A stretch of 64,000 nt of DNA from Virgibacillus oceani (lineage in GTDB: Bacteria > Bacillota > Bacilli > Bacillales > Amphibacillaceae), in the NCBI RefSeq assembly GCF_014638995.1, contig NZ_BMFR01000001.1, forward strand, positions 1-64,000, in the 5' to 3' direction. Under the pieces are notes generated by a model that saw nothing but the letters and a program-made list of their open reading frames with translations, did not search any database and was not told the DNA's origin. The stretch's first letter is position 1; each line of letters begins with the position of its first letter. The position numbers and the translations under genes are program-made. This document shows positions 54,003 to 62,834 of this stretch, piece by piece.

Positions 54003-54899
54003 ATGACACTTCCATTGTATCTTACTTTTATAGGTGTATTCACCTTATCAATCGTGATTATTTGGAACACTATTTATTACCGGAAGAAGATTCCTTGTAT
54101 GACCGGAATGATGATTGCTATGGTACTTGGGATGAGTACAGGATTAACTATCGGGGTAATTCTAGGTATACTCTACGCTGATAATTTGTTTTATTCTACT
54201 GTACTGTCGATGGCGATAGGATTATTAGCCGGCTTTCTGGCGGGACTACCGATCAGTTTAATGGCAGTTTTAGACGGAACACTTTCAGGGGTAATGGGTG
54301 GCATGATGGGAGCAATGCTTGGGGTAATGATTTCTTCCAATTTTCAGGATTCAATCATAAAAATTATGTTTTTGTTGTTCATTGGAACGATTTTAATTCT
54401 ATTTCGAATGATGGATCAAGAATTTATGAAGAGGAAAGGGTTGTTAAGTCACCCCTTAATTATCCTCTGTATATTTGCACTATTTTCCATTGGTTATAAC
54501 CAGTTGGGGCCACTTGTTTCCGCTTCAAACATGTCAAATGACACCAATCATCAACACAACGGTATGAATCCTACTAATCTGGTAATAAAGGCAGACGAAT
54601 TTTCTTTTACACCAAATCGAATAGAGGTGGCTGCCGGTGAAAGTTTAACAGTAGTTTTAGATAATATTGGGGAAGTAGAACATGATCTAGAAATAATAGG
54701 AATAAAGGTAGAGAATGTGAAATCTTCTTCATTACATGATCATCAAGGCAACCATAATCAAATTCATGTTCACAGTAAACCAGGGAAGAAGCAGGAAATT
54801 ACGTTTACGCCAACCACACCAGGTACATATCGTTATACTTGTACAATTCCTGGACATGCAGAGTCAGGGATGACGGGAATGATTGAGGTGACTTCATAA
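54003..54899 (+). CDS. Membrane protein fused to a cupredoxin domain
   Basis: A 298-residue protein. The first 180 residues (about five helices) are paralogous to the protein at 5915-6436 (IPCMTGMMIAM; GLPISLMAVLDG). After a His/Asn-rich linker comes a plastocyanin-like cupredoxin domain (about residues 197-298) with a full type-1 copper set: His in EHDLE, Cys, His and Met in YTCTIPGHAESGM. A His-rich insert (HDHQGNHNQIHVH) lies between. It would hold copper outside the membrane and pass electrons or copper to the membrane part. The function is not described to my knowledge. Confidence 0.85.
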   Translation: MTLPLYLTFIGVFTLSIVIIWNTIYYRKKIPCMTGMMIAMVLGMSTGLTIGVILGILYADNLFYSTVLSMAIGLLAGFLAGLPISLMAVLDGTLSGVMGGMMGAMLGVMISSNFQDSIIKIMFLLFIGTILILFRMMDQEFMKRKGLLSHPLIILCIFALFSIGYNQLGPLVSASNMSNDTNHQHNGMNPTNLVIKADEFSFTPNRIEVAAGESLTVVLDNIGEVEHDLEIIGIKVENVKSSSLHDHQGNHNQIHVHSKPGKKQEITFTPTTPGTYRYTCTIPGHAESGMTGMIEVTS

Positions 54900-54906
54900 A
54901 AATGAA

Positions 54907-54936
54907 AGCAGACTGGCGTTGCAAACCAGTCTGCTT
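54907..54936 (+). terminator. Terminator after the cupredoxin fusion
   Basis: AGCAGACTGG and CCAGTCTGCT form a ten-base perfect stem. Confidence 0.85.
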
Positions 54937-55054
54937 CTAAAGTTTTAGAAAATGTTTAGTTTCACAATCAATGTAAAATAAAATTTCCCGATACATCTTA
55001 TTTATGTGTCAAATCCCTCCAAAAAAATTGAGGCTGATTTGCTACTAAATTAAT

Positions 55055-55402
55055 TTATATGACTTTCGTTAGCTTAATAAGCTGTGTGGAATTTGAGACA
55101 TAGACCTGAAACATATCACCTTTTCTCAGGCATAAGGATTTTCTTAATTCTTTTGGAATCCATATTCCTCCCCTTTCACTTATTATCATTTTATTATCTA
55201 ATGATGCCCTGTTATATTTGCGGATGATTAATTCCTGTAAGCTGTTGGTTAAGCCAACTGTTACTTCATCCCCAGGCATCAATGGCACTGTTTCTCTTAT
55301 TGATTTTGGAATTGTGATTGATTGTCCATTATTTAACGTGCAAGTCAGACCAGTGTCAGTGAATTGGTTGCATTTATTCTGTATTTTATAAGTTTCATAC
55401 AT
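55055..55402 (-). CDS. Double AbrB/SpoVT-like domain protein
   Basis: A 115-residue protein with two swapped-hairpin segments: SITIPKSIRETVPLMPGDEVTV and, in the second half, GGIWIPKELRKSLCLRKGDM. Each resembles an AbrB/SpoVT N-terminal DNA-binding domain, so the protein may act as a small regulator or adaptor. The ATG start is at 55402. It follows the C39-like gene on the same strand with a short gap, so the two may be linked. Confidence 0.7.
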   Translation of the reverse strand: MYETYKIQNKCNQFTDTGLTCTLNNGQSITIPKSIRETVPLMPGDEVTVGLTNSLQELIIRKYNRASLDNKMIISERGGIWIPKELRKSLCLRKGDMFQVYVSNSTQLIKLTKVI

Positions 55403-55425
55403 AAATCAACACACCTTATTAGTAC

Positions 55426-56466
55426 TTAGCGAATAACCATCGCATGACTACCTGCCAGTTTATAAACCCTAAAGAACGTATCAGTATAATGGGTTACTTG
55501 CCCTTTTAGCGGATCCATAGTATATACGGAATCTTTATTAAAACCAGTAAGGACAACTGTATGGGAATTAGACAGTGCATTATATATTTTTTCCGTTCCA
55601 GGAATATACCATGAATAATCAATATGTGGTTTTTTCATATCCCTTGTTATCCAAACGATAACAGGTACACCTTTTTTAAGCATATTCAGTATTTCTTCAC
55701 GTGTACTACCACTTATGTTTTTGGGAGTATGATTACCTTCCACGTCCTTGAAGAACCTTTCAGCTGTTTTAATTATAGGAGGGGCATAACTGAAAAATCC
55801 CCCTGGATCTCTGCTAGGATCACCAACATATGCTTCGTAAGGGCTTGGTCCATATAGCCTATTATTACTACGCGTAAATGATAATTTTGGCAAGTAGGTG
55901 TTAGCTAGAACGGTTTTTGATGTTTCATAACCGTAATATTTAAGAACAGCGGTTAATGCTGTAACCTCGCATCCGTTAGGCAGTTCGGGATTTTGTAAAA
56001 CCGTATCAACCGTTAATTGTAGATCAGTAATTTTTATTTCGTTATCCTGTGTCAAATGATAGTCCTTGATATATTTTGGCATATGATTTTTTGTGATTAA
56101 CAAATTAAAGTTATCATTTAATTCCACAATGTACTGCTTATCAATGATTTTATATGGCTTTATCACATTTGTTTGTAATACTTTATAGGCAGTATCAGTG
56201 TCTAACAAGCTTGAGGTTACTTGCCCATTACTAAATGTTTTAAGTATCTCTACAGTATTATTTGTTTTCACATCAATAATTTTGTATTCTGTATTTTTAA
56301 TTGGCTTTCCAGTTTTTGCATCAACATTTACAATCGTTAATCGACTCTCGTCCTTATCAAAAACTTCGTAGAGCATACTTAAAATTTGACCTTTGTAAAT
56401 AACCACCAATGCAATGGACATGAATAGAAAAAAGAAGAGTAAAGAATTTCTAATCATCAATTTCAT
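55426..56466 (-). CDS. Membrane-anchored C39-like peptidase
   Basis: A 346-residue protein with an N-terminal anchor (about residues 7-27), a Cna-B-like or beta linker (TIVNVDAKTGKPIKNTEYKI) and a C39-like cysteine peptidase domain: catalytic Cys in LPNGCEVTALTAVL, His in SNSHTVVLTGF and Asp in YTMDPLKG. It acts outside the membrane on an unknown peptide. It lies 25 bases after asnB on the same strand, likely one operon with it. Confidence 0.85.
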   Translation of the reverse strand: MKLMIRNSLLFFFLFMSIALVVIYKGQILSMLYEVFDKDESRLTIVNVDAKTGKPIKNTEYKIIDVKTNNTVEILKTFSNGQVTSSLLDTDTAYKVLQTNVIKPYKIIDKQYIVELNDNFNLLITKNHMPKYIKDYHLTQDNEIKITDLQLTVDTVLQNPELPNGCEVTALTAVLKYYGYETSKTVLANTYLPKLSFTRSNNRLYGPSPYEAYVGDPSRDPGGFFSYAPPIIKTAERFFKDVEGNHTPKNISGSTREEILNMLKKGVPVIVWITRDMKKPHIDYSWYIPGTEKIYNALSNSHTVVLTGFNKDSVYTMDPLKGQVTHYTDTFFRVYKLAGSHAMVIR

Positions 56467-56491
56467 TGCACAATTCTCCTAAAGATACAGC

Positions 56492-58405
56492 TTATACCGA
56501 TGTAGCAACTTTTTCATGCATACGGTCTTTTTTATGCTTATATTCTTGATGATTATGCTTATCATCTTCAAAAAACATCTTATACCATATAAGAAATACA
56601 TATACGGTCCAGATATACCGTTGGCGATTAGCTTTTCCATCAAAATGCTCATCAAGGTACTTTACAAGCTCTTCGGTATGGAAAAACTTCTTTGCCATAT
56701 CTGATTCAAATAACGCTTTTACCCGATTATAATATTTTTCTTGCTTTAGCCAATCTTTAATTGGCACCGGGAATCCTACTTTTGGTCTATTCGCCCATTC
56801 ATCTGGCAAAACTTCACTGGCAGCTTTACGTAATACGTATTTTGTATCTTTGTCATTTACTTTAAGATGTGCAGGGATTTTAGAAGCCATCTCCATCACT
56901 TCTTTATCCAAAAATGGTACACGAAGCTCAATAGAGTGTGCAGAACCCATTTTATCCGCTTTTAATAGAATATCGTTTGGCAACCAATGCTTCATATCAA
57001 CGTATTGCATTTTCGTCACTTCATTTTTGCCTTGCACGTTTTGATAAGACGGGCGCACAACTTCTTCCGGTGTTGGTGCATCTTTGAAATCATCTTTTAG
57101 GATTTTTAGAGCATCTTCCGCTTCAAAAATCTTAGCTTGCCCAATAAATTTCTCTTCTGTTCGTTGACCACCCTTAACCAAAAAGCTGGTGATATGTTTT
57201 TTAGGAAATTTTTCACTAACTTTAGAGGCCACTCGACGAATAAAAAATGGTACTTTTTCATATTTTCGCATCGTATTCGACGTTTCGTACCATGCGTATC
57301 CACCGAAAATTTCATCCGCGCCTTCTCCCGATAATAGAACGGTTGCATGTTTGCTTGCTAATTCAGATAAGAAGTAAAGTGGAACTGATGATAAATTTGC
57401 ATGTGGTTCGTCCATATGATATTGAATCGTTGGAATCACATCGAAAAATTCATCTGCACTAATTATTTTTTTGTGGTTTTCAATTTCTAGAATAGCAGAT
57501 AAATCTTCTGCAAGATTCGTTTCATTAAAAATCCCCTCATAATCCTCAAAACCTACTGAAAAAGTCTTATCTGGTTTTAATAATGCTGTAATATAACTGG
57601 AATCAACACCACCAGATAAAAACGATCCAACCTTAACATCACTTATTCTGTGGTAACGAACAGACTCCCGCATGGTTTCTTTAATTTTTTCCATATAGAA
57701 TTCCAAACTGTTTTCTTTTTCCTCAAATTGAACATCCCAATAGGACTGTATCGTCATATTGCCCTTTTTATACAGCATATAATGACCAGGTTTCAGCTTA
57801 TAAACACCTTTGAAAAACGTTTCATCAAGAGGTGAATGCTGGAACGTTAAATAGGGTTTCAAAGCTTTTTCATTTAATTCTTTGTAAAAGGCTGGGTTCT
57901 TCAAAAACGATTTAATTTCGGAACCAAACATAAATGAATGATCACTTGTGTTCTCGGTATAATATAGTGGTTTTATTCCAAAGAAATCCCTAGCAAGGAA
58001 TATAGTGTCTTCATTTTTATCCCAGATTGCAAATGCGAACATCCCCCGTAATCTCTGTAAAATGTCAACGCCATATTCCTCATAACCATGAATAATCGTC
58101 TCACTGTCGCTGCAACTTTGAAATGTGTGTCCCTTTGCGATAAGGTCGTCCATTAATTCTTGATAATTATAGATCTCGCCGTTAAAAACTAAAACGACGG
58201 AATTATCTTCATTGAACATAGGCTGACTTGCATCGGTTGTTAAATCAATTATTTGCAACCTTCTAAACCCTAACGTTGTATATTCATCGGAATAATGTCC
58301 ATCACTATCTGGACCTCGATGACTAATGGTGTCCATCATTTCCTGTATTACGGCATTCTTATCAAATACTTTTTTGTTATTTACAAAACCAACGATACCA
58401 CACAT
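56492..58405 (-). CDS. asnB: Asparagine synthetase (glutamine-hydrolysing), AsnB type
   Basis: A 637-residue amidotransferase. The N-terminal glutaminase has the catalytic Cys2 (MCGIVGFV), and the synthetase part has the ATP pyrophosphatase P-loop SGGVDSS. The family makes asparagine, but B. subtilis AsnB instead amidates meso-diaminopimelate in peptidoglycan precursors. Here a murE-like ligase and a D,D-carboxypeptidase lie next to it, so the cell-wall role is plausible. A ten-base inverted repeat in its leader (58447-58487) may be a regulatory or terminator structure. Confidence 0.9.
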   Translation of the reverse strand: MCGIVGFVNNKKVFDKNAVIQEMMDTISHRGPDSDGHYSDEYTTLGFRRLQIIDLTTDASQPMFNEDNSVVLVFNGEIYNYQELMDDLIAKGHTFQSCSDSETIIHGYEEYGVDILQRLRGMFAFAIWDKNEDTIFLARDFFGIKPLYYTENTSDHSFMFGSEIKSFLKNPAFYKELNEKALKPYLTFQHSPLDETFFKGVYKLKPGHYMLYKKGNMTIQSYWDVQFEEKENSLEFYMEKIKETMRESVRYHRISDVKVGSFLSGGVDSSYITALLKPDKTFSVGFEDYEGIFNETNLAEDLSAILEIENHKKIISADEFFDVIPTIQYHMDEPHANLSSVPLYFLSELASKHATVLLSGEGADEIFGGYAWYETSNTMRKYEKVPFFIRRVASKVSEKFPKKHITSFLVKGGQRTEEKFIGQAKIFEAEDALKILKDDFKDAPTPEEVVRPSYQNVQGKNEVTKMQYVDMKHWLPNDILLKADKMGSAHSIELRVPFLDKEVMEMASKIPAHLKVNDKDTKYVLRKAASEVLPDEWANRPKVGFPVPIKDWLKQEKYYNRVKALFESDMAKKFFHTEELVKYLDEHFDGKANRQRYIWTVYVFLIWYKMFFEDDKHNHQEYKHKKDRMHEKVATSV

Positions 58406-58716
58406 GTACTATTCTCCTGTTATATATGTCTTTGTTGATAAAGTGAAACTACCTTCCTGCAAGTCATTCATTTACACGAAGGTAGTTGAAGGAATCTAGC
58501 GACTTTATCGGCATTGCAATAAATGCTGGAACAAATTATATGTTATAAGTTTGCATTTTTTATAGAGAAAATATGACGAAAGAGTAAACAAGTTATTACA
58601 AATCATTAACAATAATTAAGCGTTTATTACGAACTGTTAATCCACACACTTTCTGCACAAAAAAAATTTAGACTTTAGAGTGAGTCATACTCTGAAATGG
58701 AAGGGTCAAATGTAGA
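58406..58716. other. Divergent region between asnB and the murE-like gene
   Basis: It contains the asnB leader with the perfect inverted repeat AACTACCTTC/GAAGGTAGTT (58447-58456 and 58478-58487) and the recurrent promoter on the plus strand (58643-58674). Confidence 0.6.
58643..58674 (+). promoter_or_regulatory. Shared-motif promoter (site m) for the murE-like gene
   Basis: CACACA (58643-58648), N3, TCTGCA (58652-58657), N11, TAGACT (58669-58674), 42 bases before the ATG. Confidence 0.5.
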
Positions 58717-60147
58717 ATGAGATTACATCACCTATTAAACAAATTGAAGATTGAGTCCGGAGACATGGATAATAATAGAAGCATTGTTGTATCTGGGATA
58801 GCTGATAGATCGATGGATGTTAAGAAGGGATTTGTATTTGTAGCTATTAGCGGTTTTAAAACAAATGGTCATAAATATATCAATGAGGCTATTTGCAATG
58901 GTGCCTCTGTAATCATAGGTGAGGGAGATATTGCTGGATTACCTGTACCTTACATAAAAGTAAAAAATAGTAGGAAGGCTTTAGGGGTAATAGCCAGTAA
59001 TTTCTATAGCAATCCTTCTAAGAAAAAAAACGTTATCGGAATTACCGGGACCAATGGGAAGACAACAACCAGTTATATGTTAAAGCACATTTTGGAAACA
59101 AGTGGTTTGACGTGTACAATCATCGGGACGAACCAAAATGTTATAAACGGTGAGATTGTCCAAAGCGTAAATACTACCCCAAGTTCTCTAGTTTTGCAAC
59201 GAATCCTATCAGCAAGTAAGGATGATGTCGTTATTATGGAAGTTTCATCTCATGGGTTAATGCAAAGCCGTGTGGAAGGGGTGGAGTTTGATTTTTGTTT
59301 ATTTACAAATATGAGTCATGATCATCTCGACTATCATAACTCAATGGAGGAATATTTTCGGGTTAAGACTTCATTATTTGAGAAGCTAAAGGATAATGGA
59401 TGTGCCGTAATTAATATTGATGATTTTTGGGGCGAGAGGCTGGTCAAATTGCTGAAAGGGAAAGTGAAAAATAAACTCTATACGATAGGTCAGTCTGCAA
59501 GTAGTCATTTAAGAATAATTAACATAAGAAACTCTGGGATAACGGTTAAAGTAAAAAATGATTTGGTTCGCATTTGCCCTTTCATACCAGGTATTCATAA
59601 CTTGTACAATGCTTTAATGGCGGTTGCAACCGCAAACTTATTAAATATTGATGAACAAGGTATTCTGGCATCAATCAATGAATTTAAAGGGGTAGAAGGT
59701 AGATTTGAAGTTATAGGGTTAGATAATGGTGCAACAGCAGTAGTTGATTATGCACATACTCCAGATGCTATCTTTCACTGTTTAAGGACTGCGAAACAAT
59801 GTGGTGCTAAAAGACTAATTCATGTTTTCGGTTTTAGAGGGGATAGGGACTCCAGCAAATGGCAGGAGATGCTGTCAATAGCATCTGAATTAAGTGATCA
59901 ATACATTTTGACACTTGATGATTTAAATTCTGTTTCCCACAAAAAAATGGTTGAGTTGATTGAATGCTTCAATAATAATTATGGAAATGAGAGTGGAGTC
60001 ATTATTTCAGATCGAACCTTGGCTATTAAACAGGCAATGGAACAAAGTGTTCCAGGTGATTGGATTATTATCACAGGTAAAGGGCATGAAATTTATCAGC
60101 AAAACTATCATCTGAAAACTGTATCTGATAGAGATACAATAACTTAA
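58717..60147 (+). CDS. MurE-like UDP-MurNAc-tripeptide ligase
   Basis: A 476-residue Mur ligase. It has the N-terminal substrate domain, ATP-binding GITGTNGKTTTSYML (about residues 108-122), catalytic DHLDYHNSMEEY and the C-terminal domain (VVDYAHTPDAI; HVFGFRGDRDSSKW). MurE adds the third stem residue, meso-DAP or Lys, to UDP-MurNAc-dipeptide. The canonical DNPR selectivity motif is not seen where expected (the region reads TLDDLNSVSH), so the amino acid or even the substrate may differ. It is likely an accessory copy with a recurrent promoter. Confidence 0.88.
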   Translation: MRLHHLLNKLKIESGDMDNNRSIVVSGIADRSMDVKKGFVFVAISGFKTNGHKYINEAICNGASVIIGEGDIAGLPVPYIKVKNSRKALGVIASNFYSNPSKKKNVIGITGTNGKTTTSYMLKHILETSGLTCTIIGTNQNVINGEIVQSVNTTPSSLVLQRILSASKDDVVIMEVSSHGLMQSRVEGVEFDFCLFTNMSHDHLDYHNSMEEYFRVKTSLFEKLKDNGCAVINIDDFWGERLVKLLKGKVKNKLYTIGQSASSHLRIINIRNSGITVKVKNDLVRICPFIPGIHNLYNALMAVATANLLNIDEQGILASINEFKGVEGRFEVIGLDNGATAVVDYAHTPDAIFHCLRTAKQCGAKRLIHVFGFRGDRDSSKWQEMLSIASELSDQYILTLDDLNSVSHKKMVELIECFNNNYGNESGVIISDRTLAIKQAMEQSVPGDWIIITGKGHEIYQQNYHLKTVSDRDTIT

Positions 60148-60185
60148 CTTTTGAATCAACATAACACAAGAAAGTAGGTACCTTC

Positions 60186-61355
60186 GTGAAAAAGATAATG
60201 ATAATGATGACAGCTATGGTTATGCTAAATGTCTACTTCTCTATGAAAACATTTGCAGGATCAGATGAGTCTATCCCAACGTTATCAAGTGATGCCGCAA
60301 TTATGATTGATGCAGATAATGGATCTGTACTCTACGAAAAAAATGCCGATGAAAAAATGTATCCAGCAAGTTTGACCAAAATTGCCACGGCCATTTACGC
60401 AATCGAAACAGGTAATCTCGACGATATTGTAACGGTTAGCAAAAAGGCCCGAAATGTAGATGGAACTAGGGTTTATCTGGAGGAAGGAGAACAGGTTACA
60501 CTAAAGAAGCTACTTCAAGGATTATTGATTAATTCGGGTAATGATGCAGGTGTAGCAATTGCGGAACATTTAAGTGGAAGTGTCAAACAGTTTTCTTCTG
60601 ACATAAACAGGTATTTAAAAAATATAGTTGGTGTTCATAATACTAATTTTGAAAATCCGCACGGTCTTTTTGATCCCAATCATGTTACAACCGCAGAAGA
60701 TATAGCAAAAATAACTCAATATGCGATGCAAAATGAAGTGTTTCGCAAACTTTTTGGAACAGAAGAGTTAGAGTGGGATGGAGAATCGTGGGATACAACA
60801 CTTTATACACATCATAAGCTAATGAGGGAAATACCCTACGACGGGATAACGGGCGGTAAGACTGGATATGTGGATCGGTCAGGATTTACTTTAGCTACGA
60901 CAGCGGAACGAGAGGATTTAAGTTTAATTGTCATAACCTTAAACAGTAATTTACAATCTGAGGCCTATGCGGACACTATAAATCTTTTAGACTATGGATT
61001 TGAACATTTTCAACGGTCCAGTATATCCAAGGGAGAAATCTTTGAAGTGAACAATCGGGAATATAAGGCACCTAGAAAGTTAACATATACGCATACCTTA
61101 GAGGGGGAAGTAAGCAAAGAAATGGATTCAAATGGAACGTTAAGCATTATTAATCAAGAAGGTACTTTAATCAACTCTTTCCAATTGAAACAAGTTAAAA
61201 CAGAAAATGAAAAAAGTGGAATGGATACTGTAGTCGAAAATACTAACTCAAACCCGGGATTTGAAATGGATTCCCTCAATGTTGTTGTAATTTCAGTGAT
61301 TATAGTTTTGGGGGTATTTAGTTTGTATTATCGTAGACATAAGAATGTAACGTGA
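60186..61355 (+). CDS. D-alanyl-D-alanine carboxypeptidase (PBP5/DacF type)
   Basis: A 389-residue penicillin-binding protein that trims the terminal D-Ala of peptidoglycan stems. The three active-site motifs are present: SLTK (PASLTKIATA), SGN (INSGNDAGVA) and KTG (GGKTGYVDRSG). A signal peptide (cleavage near FAG, residue 25) and a C-terminal transmembrane anchor (about residues 363-381) are visible. It starts with GTG 38 bases after the murE-like gene, so they form an operon. Both act on the same peptidoglycan stem. Confidence 0.92.
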   Translation: MKKIMIMMTAMVMLNVYFSMKTFAGSDESIPTLSSDAAIMIDADNGSVLYEKNADEKMYPASLTKIATAIYAIETGNLDDIVTVSKKARNVDGTRVYLEEGEQVTLKKLLQGLLINSGNDAGVAIAEHLSGSVKQFSSDINRYLKNIVGVHNTNFENPHGLFDPNHVTTAEDIAKITQYAMQNEVFRKLFGTEELEWDGESWDTTLYTHHKLMREIPYDGITGGKTGYVDRSGFTLATTAEREDLSLIVITLNSNLQSEAYADTINLLDYGFEHFQRSSISKGEIFEVNNREYKAPRKLTYTHTLEGEVSKEMDSNGTLSIINQEGTLINSFQLKQVKTENEKSGMDTVVENTNSNPGFEMDSLNVVVISVIIVLGVFSLYYRRHKNVT

Positions 61356-61585
61356 TAAGGTTCTGAAATTGGCTGAAAGATTGATAATTTCTGATGGACA
61401 AATGCCAATTATTAAGTCACTGCTATAATATCAACCAAGCACTTGATTGAAGATTTTAACATTATAAGTAAGCCACCTTATTAAAAGAATGGTATTCATT
61501 GGTAAGGTATAAATGTTACGCGCGTAAGTATATAAATAGTGAAGAATTTTATAAAGGTCAGGAAAGGTCTACAATAATTAGAATA

Positions 61586-61619
61586 AAAGGTATGCTGGAT
61601 TCGCCCGGCATACCTTTTA
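61586..61619. terminator. Bidirectional terminator
   Basis: AAAAGGTATGC and GCATACCTTTT form an 11-base perfect stem with flanking T/A runs, between the converging carboxypeptidase and YdhK-like genes. Confidence 0.88.
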
Positions 61620-61633
61620 TTTATCGTCTTATC

Positions 61634-62248
61634 TTATTTAACCGGGGATAACTCATTCTCTGTTACCCATTTATGATTTGTAACCTTTTCACCACCAGTT
61701 GTAGGCATATAATCAACCATATACACAGTTGTTTTTTTAGCCGAATCTATTTCTGCGGTTGCGCCGTCCATCCCCTTCATATGCGCTGCTTCAATAGTGA
61801 CTTCTGTTCCAGGTTCCAATGGTTTATCATCCTCCGCTTCCTTAATTTCCTCCTGAATGACCCATTTATGATTTGTTACTCGCTCTCCACCTGTTGTCGG
61901 AGTATAGGAAATAGCGTAGACAATTGTGTCATAGGCACCAACAATTGTGGCCTCAGCACCCTTCATTCCTTTCATATGGTCGGATTCAATGATTGCTTTA
62001 CTTCCCACCTTAAACGCAGGATTTTTCGCTTTTTTCAATCCTTCAGGAACTTCTCCAGAGCTAGAGTGATTCATTTCCATTTCGTCTTCACTCATGTCCT
62101 TTTCACTCATTTTTTCTGAACTAGATTGTGAATCTGTACTCTCGCTATCATTTTGTGTTTCGTCATTACCGCTCCCGCACGCAGCAAGGATAAACATTGT
62201 CATCAGTAATAATATTCCTATTATTAATTTTTTTGAGTATAACATCAT
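61634..62248 (-). CDS. YdhK-like lipoprotein with two DUF1541 repeats
   Basis: A 204-residue lipoprotein (lipobox LAAC at about residues 20-24), an acidic Met-rich linker (EKDMSEDEMEMNHSS) and two DUF1541 repeats, each with HMKGM and a TTGGE(R/K)VTNHKWV end. DUF1541 proteins accompany copper genes in Gram-positive bacteria, and the HMKGM sites may bind metal. GGAGG precedes tandem ATG codons. A recurrent-motif promoter is found upstream on the minus strand. Confidence 0.9.
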   Translation of the reverse strand: MMLYSKKLIIGILLLMTMFILAACGSGNDETQNDSESTDSQSSSEKMSEKDMSEDEMEMNHSSSGEVPEGLKKAKNPAFKVGSKAIIESDHMKGMKGAEATIVGAYDTIVYAISYTPTTGGERVTNHKWVIQEEIKEAEDDKPLEPGTEVTIEAAHMKGMDGATAEIDSAKKTTVYMVDYMPTTGGEKVTNHKWVTENELSPVK

Positions 62249-62280
62249 GCTGATTTTCCTCCTTTTTATGATTCCTTAAT

Positions 62281-62321
62281 ATTCTTTCCAACAAATATGC
62301 AGATTCTATGCAGATTCTATG
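62281..62321 (-). promoter_or_regulatory. Shared-motif promoter (site o) for the YdhK-like gene
   Basis: On the minus strand TCTGCA occurs twice, 11 bases apart (62314-62309 and 62303-62298). The first is preceded by TCATA at the usual distance. With either copy the -10 (TATTTG at 62297-62292 or AAGAAT at 62286-62281) is at N11 but poor. Confidence 0.4.
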
Positions 62322-62452
62322 ACAATTTAAAATTAATTTTCCTTATTAAGCTTAATCAATAGACGATGTGCAAATTCTTACGGCGTTTAGTCTCGTTTCT
62401 GTCGTTTCAAACGCACTGCTATTGGAACGGTATTTTTATGGAGGTTAAAACT

Positions 62453-62641
62453 ATGACTTTAAATGTAAAATATATGACTTGTGGTCTCTGCAAAATGGCA
62501 GTTAATGGCGCATTTACAGAATTAGAGGGCATTGGTGACGTAAAGGTAAACCTAGAAAACGGTAAAGTGGAAGTTAGCTATGATGAATCAAATGTGGACA
62601 AAAAAATGAAAGAAGCCATTGAAGATCAAGGATATGATTAA
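62453..62641 (+). CDS. CopZ-like metal chaperone, divergent
   Basis: A 62-residue HMA-domain protein with the metal motif MTCGLC (Cys near residues 10 and 13) in place of MTCDHC, and a clear resemblance to CopZ at 3015 (KVNLENGKVEVSYDES; AIEDQGYD). It lacks the Gly before Met. ATG 62453 follows GGAGG, whose ATG-GAGG overlap could mislead; the upstream in-frame ATG codons lack a site. It may deliver copper to CopB or another partner. Confidence 0.85.
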   Translation: MTLNVKYMTCGLCKMAVNGAFTELEGIGDVKVNLENGKVEVSYDESNVDKKMKEAIEDQGYD

Positions 62642-62787
62642 CTTAATAAAATTCAGTTACAGGGAGGTAGGAAGCCTATTGTTCTCCTTTTACCACTAGG
62701 AAAATTTGATGACCCCTGGGACTATGAATAAGGAACAATTCACACGATGTTATATAATTTGAAACCATATTTCTATCAATAGAAAAA

Positions 62788-62827
62788 GGATAACGAATAA
62801 AAGTATAACACCTTTTATTCGTTATCC
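62788..62827 (-). terminator. Terminator of the 63-kb paralogue gene
   Basis: GGATAACGAATAAAAG and CTTTTATTCGTTATCC are 16-base perfect inverted arms. The core GGATAAC matches the terminator of the paralogue at 36.9 kb. Confidence 0.85.
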
Positions 62828-62834
62828 TGATTTT

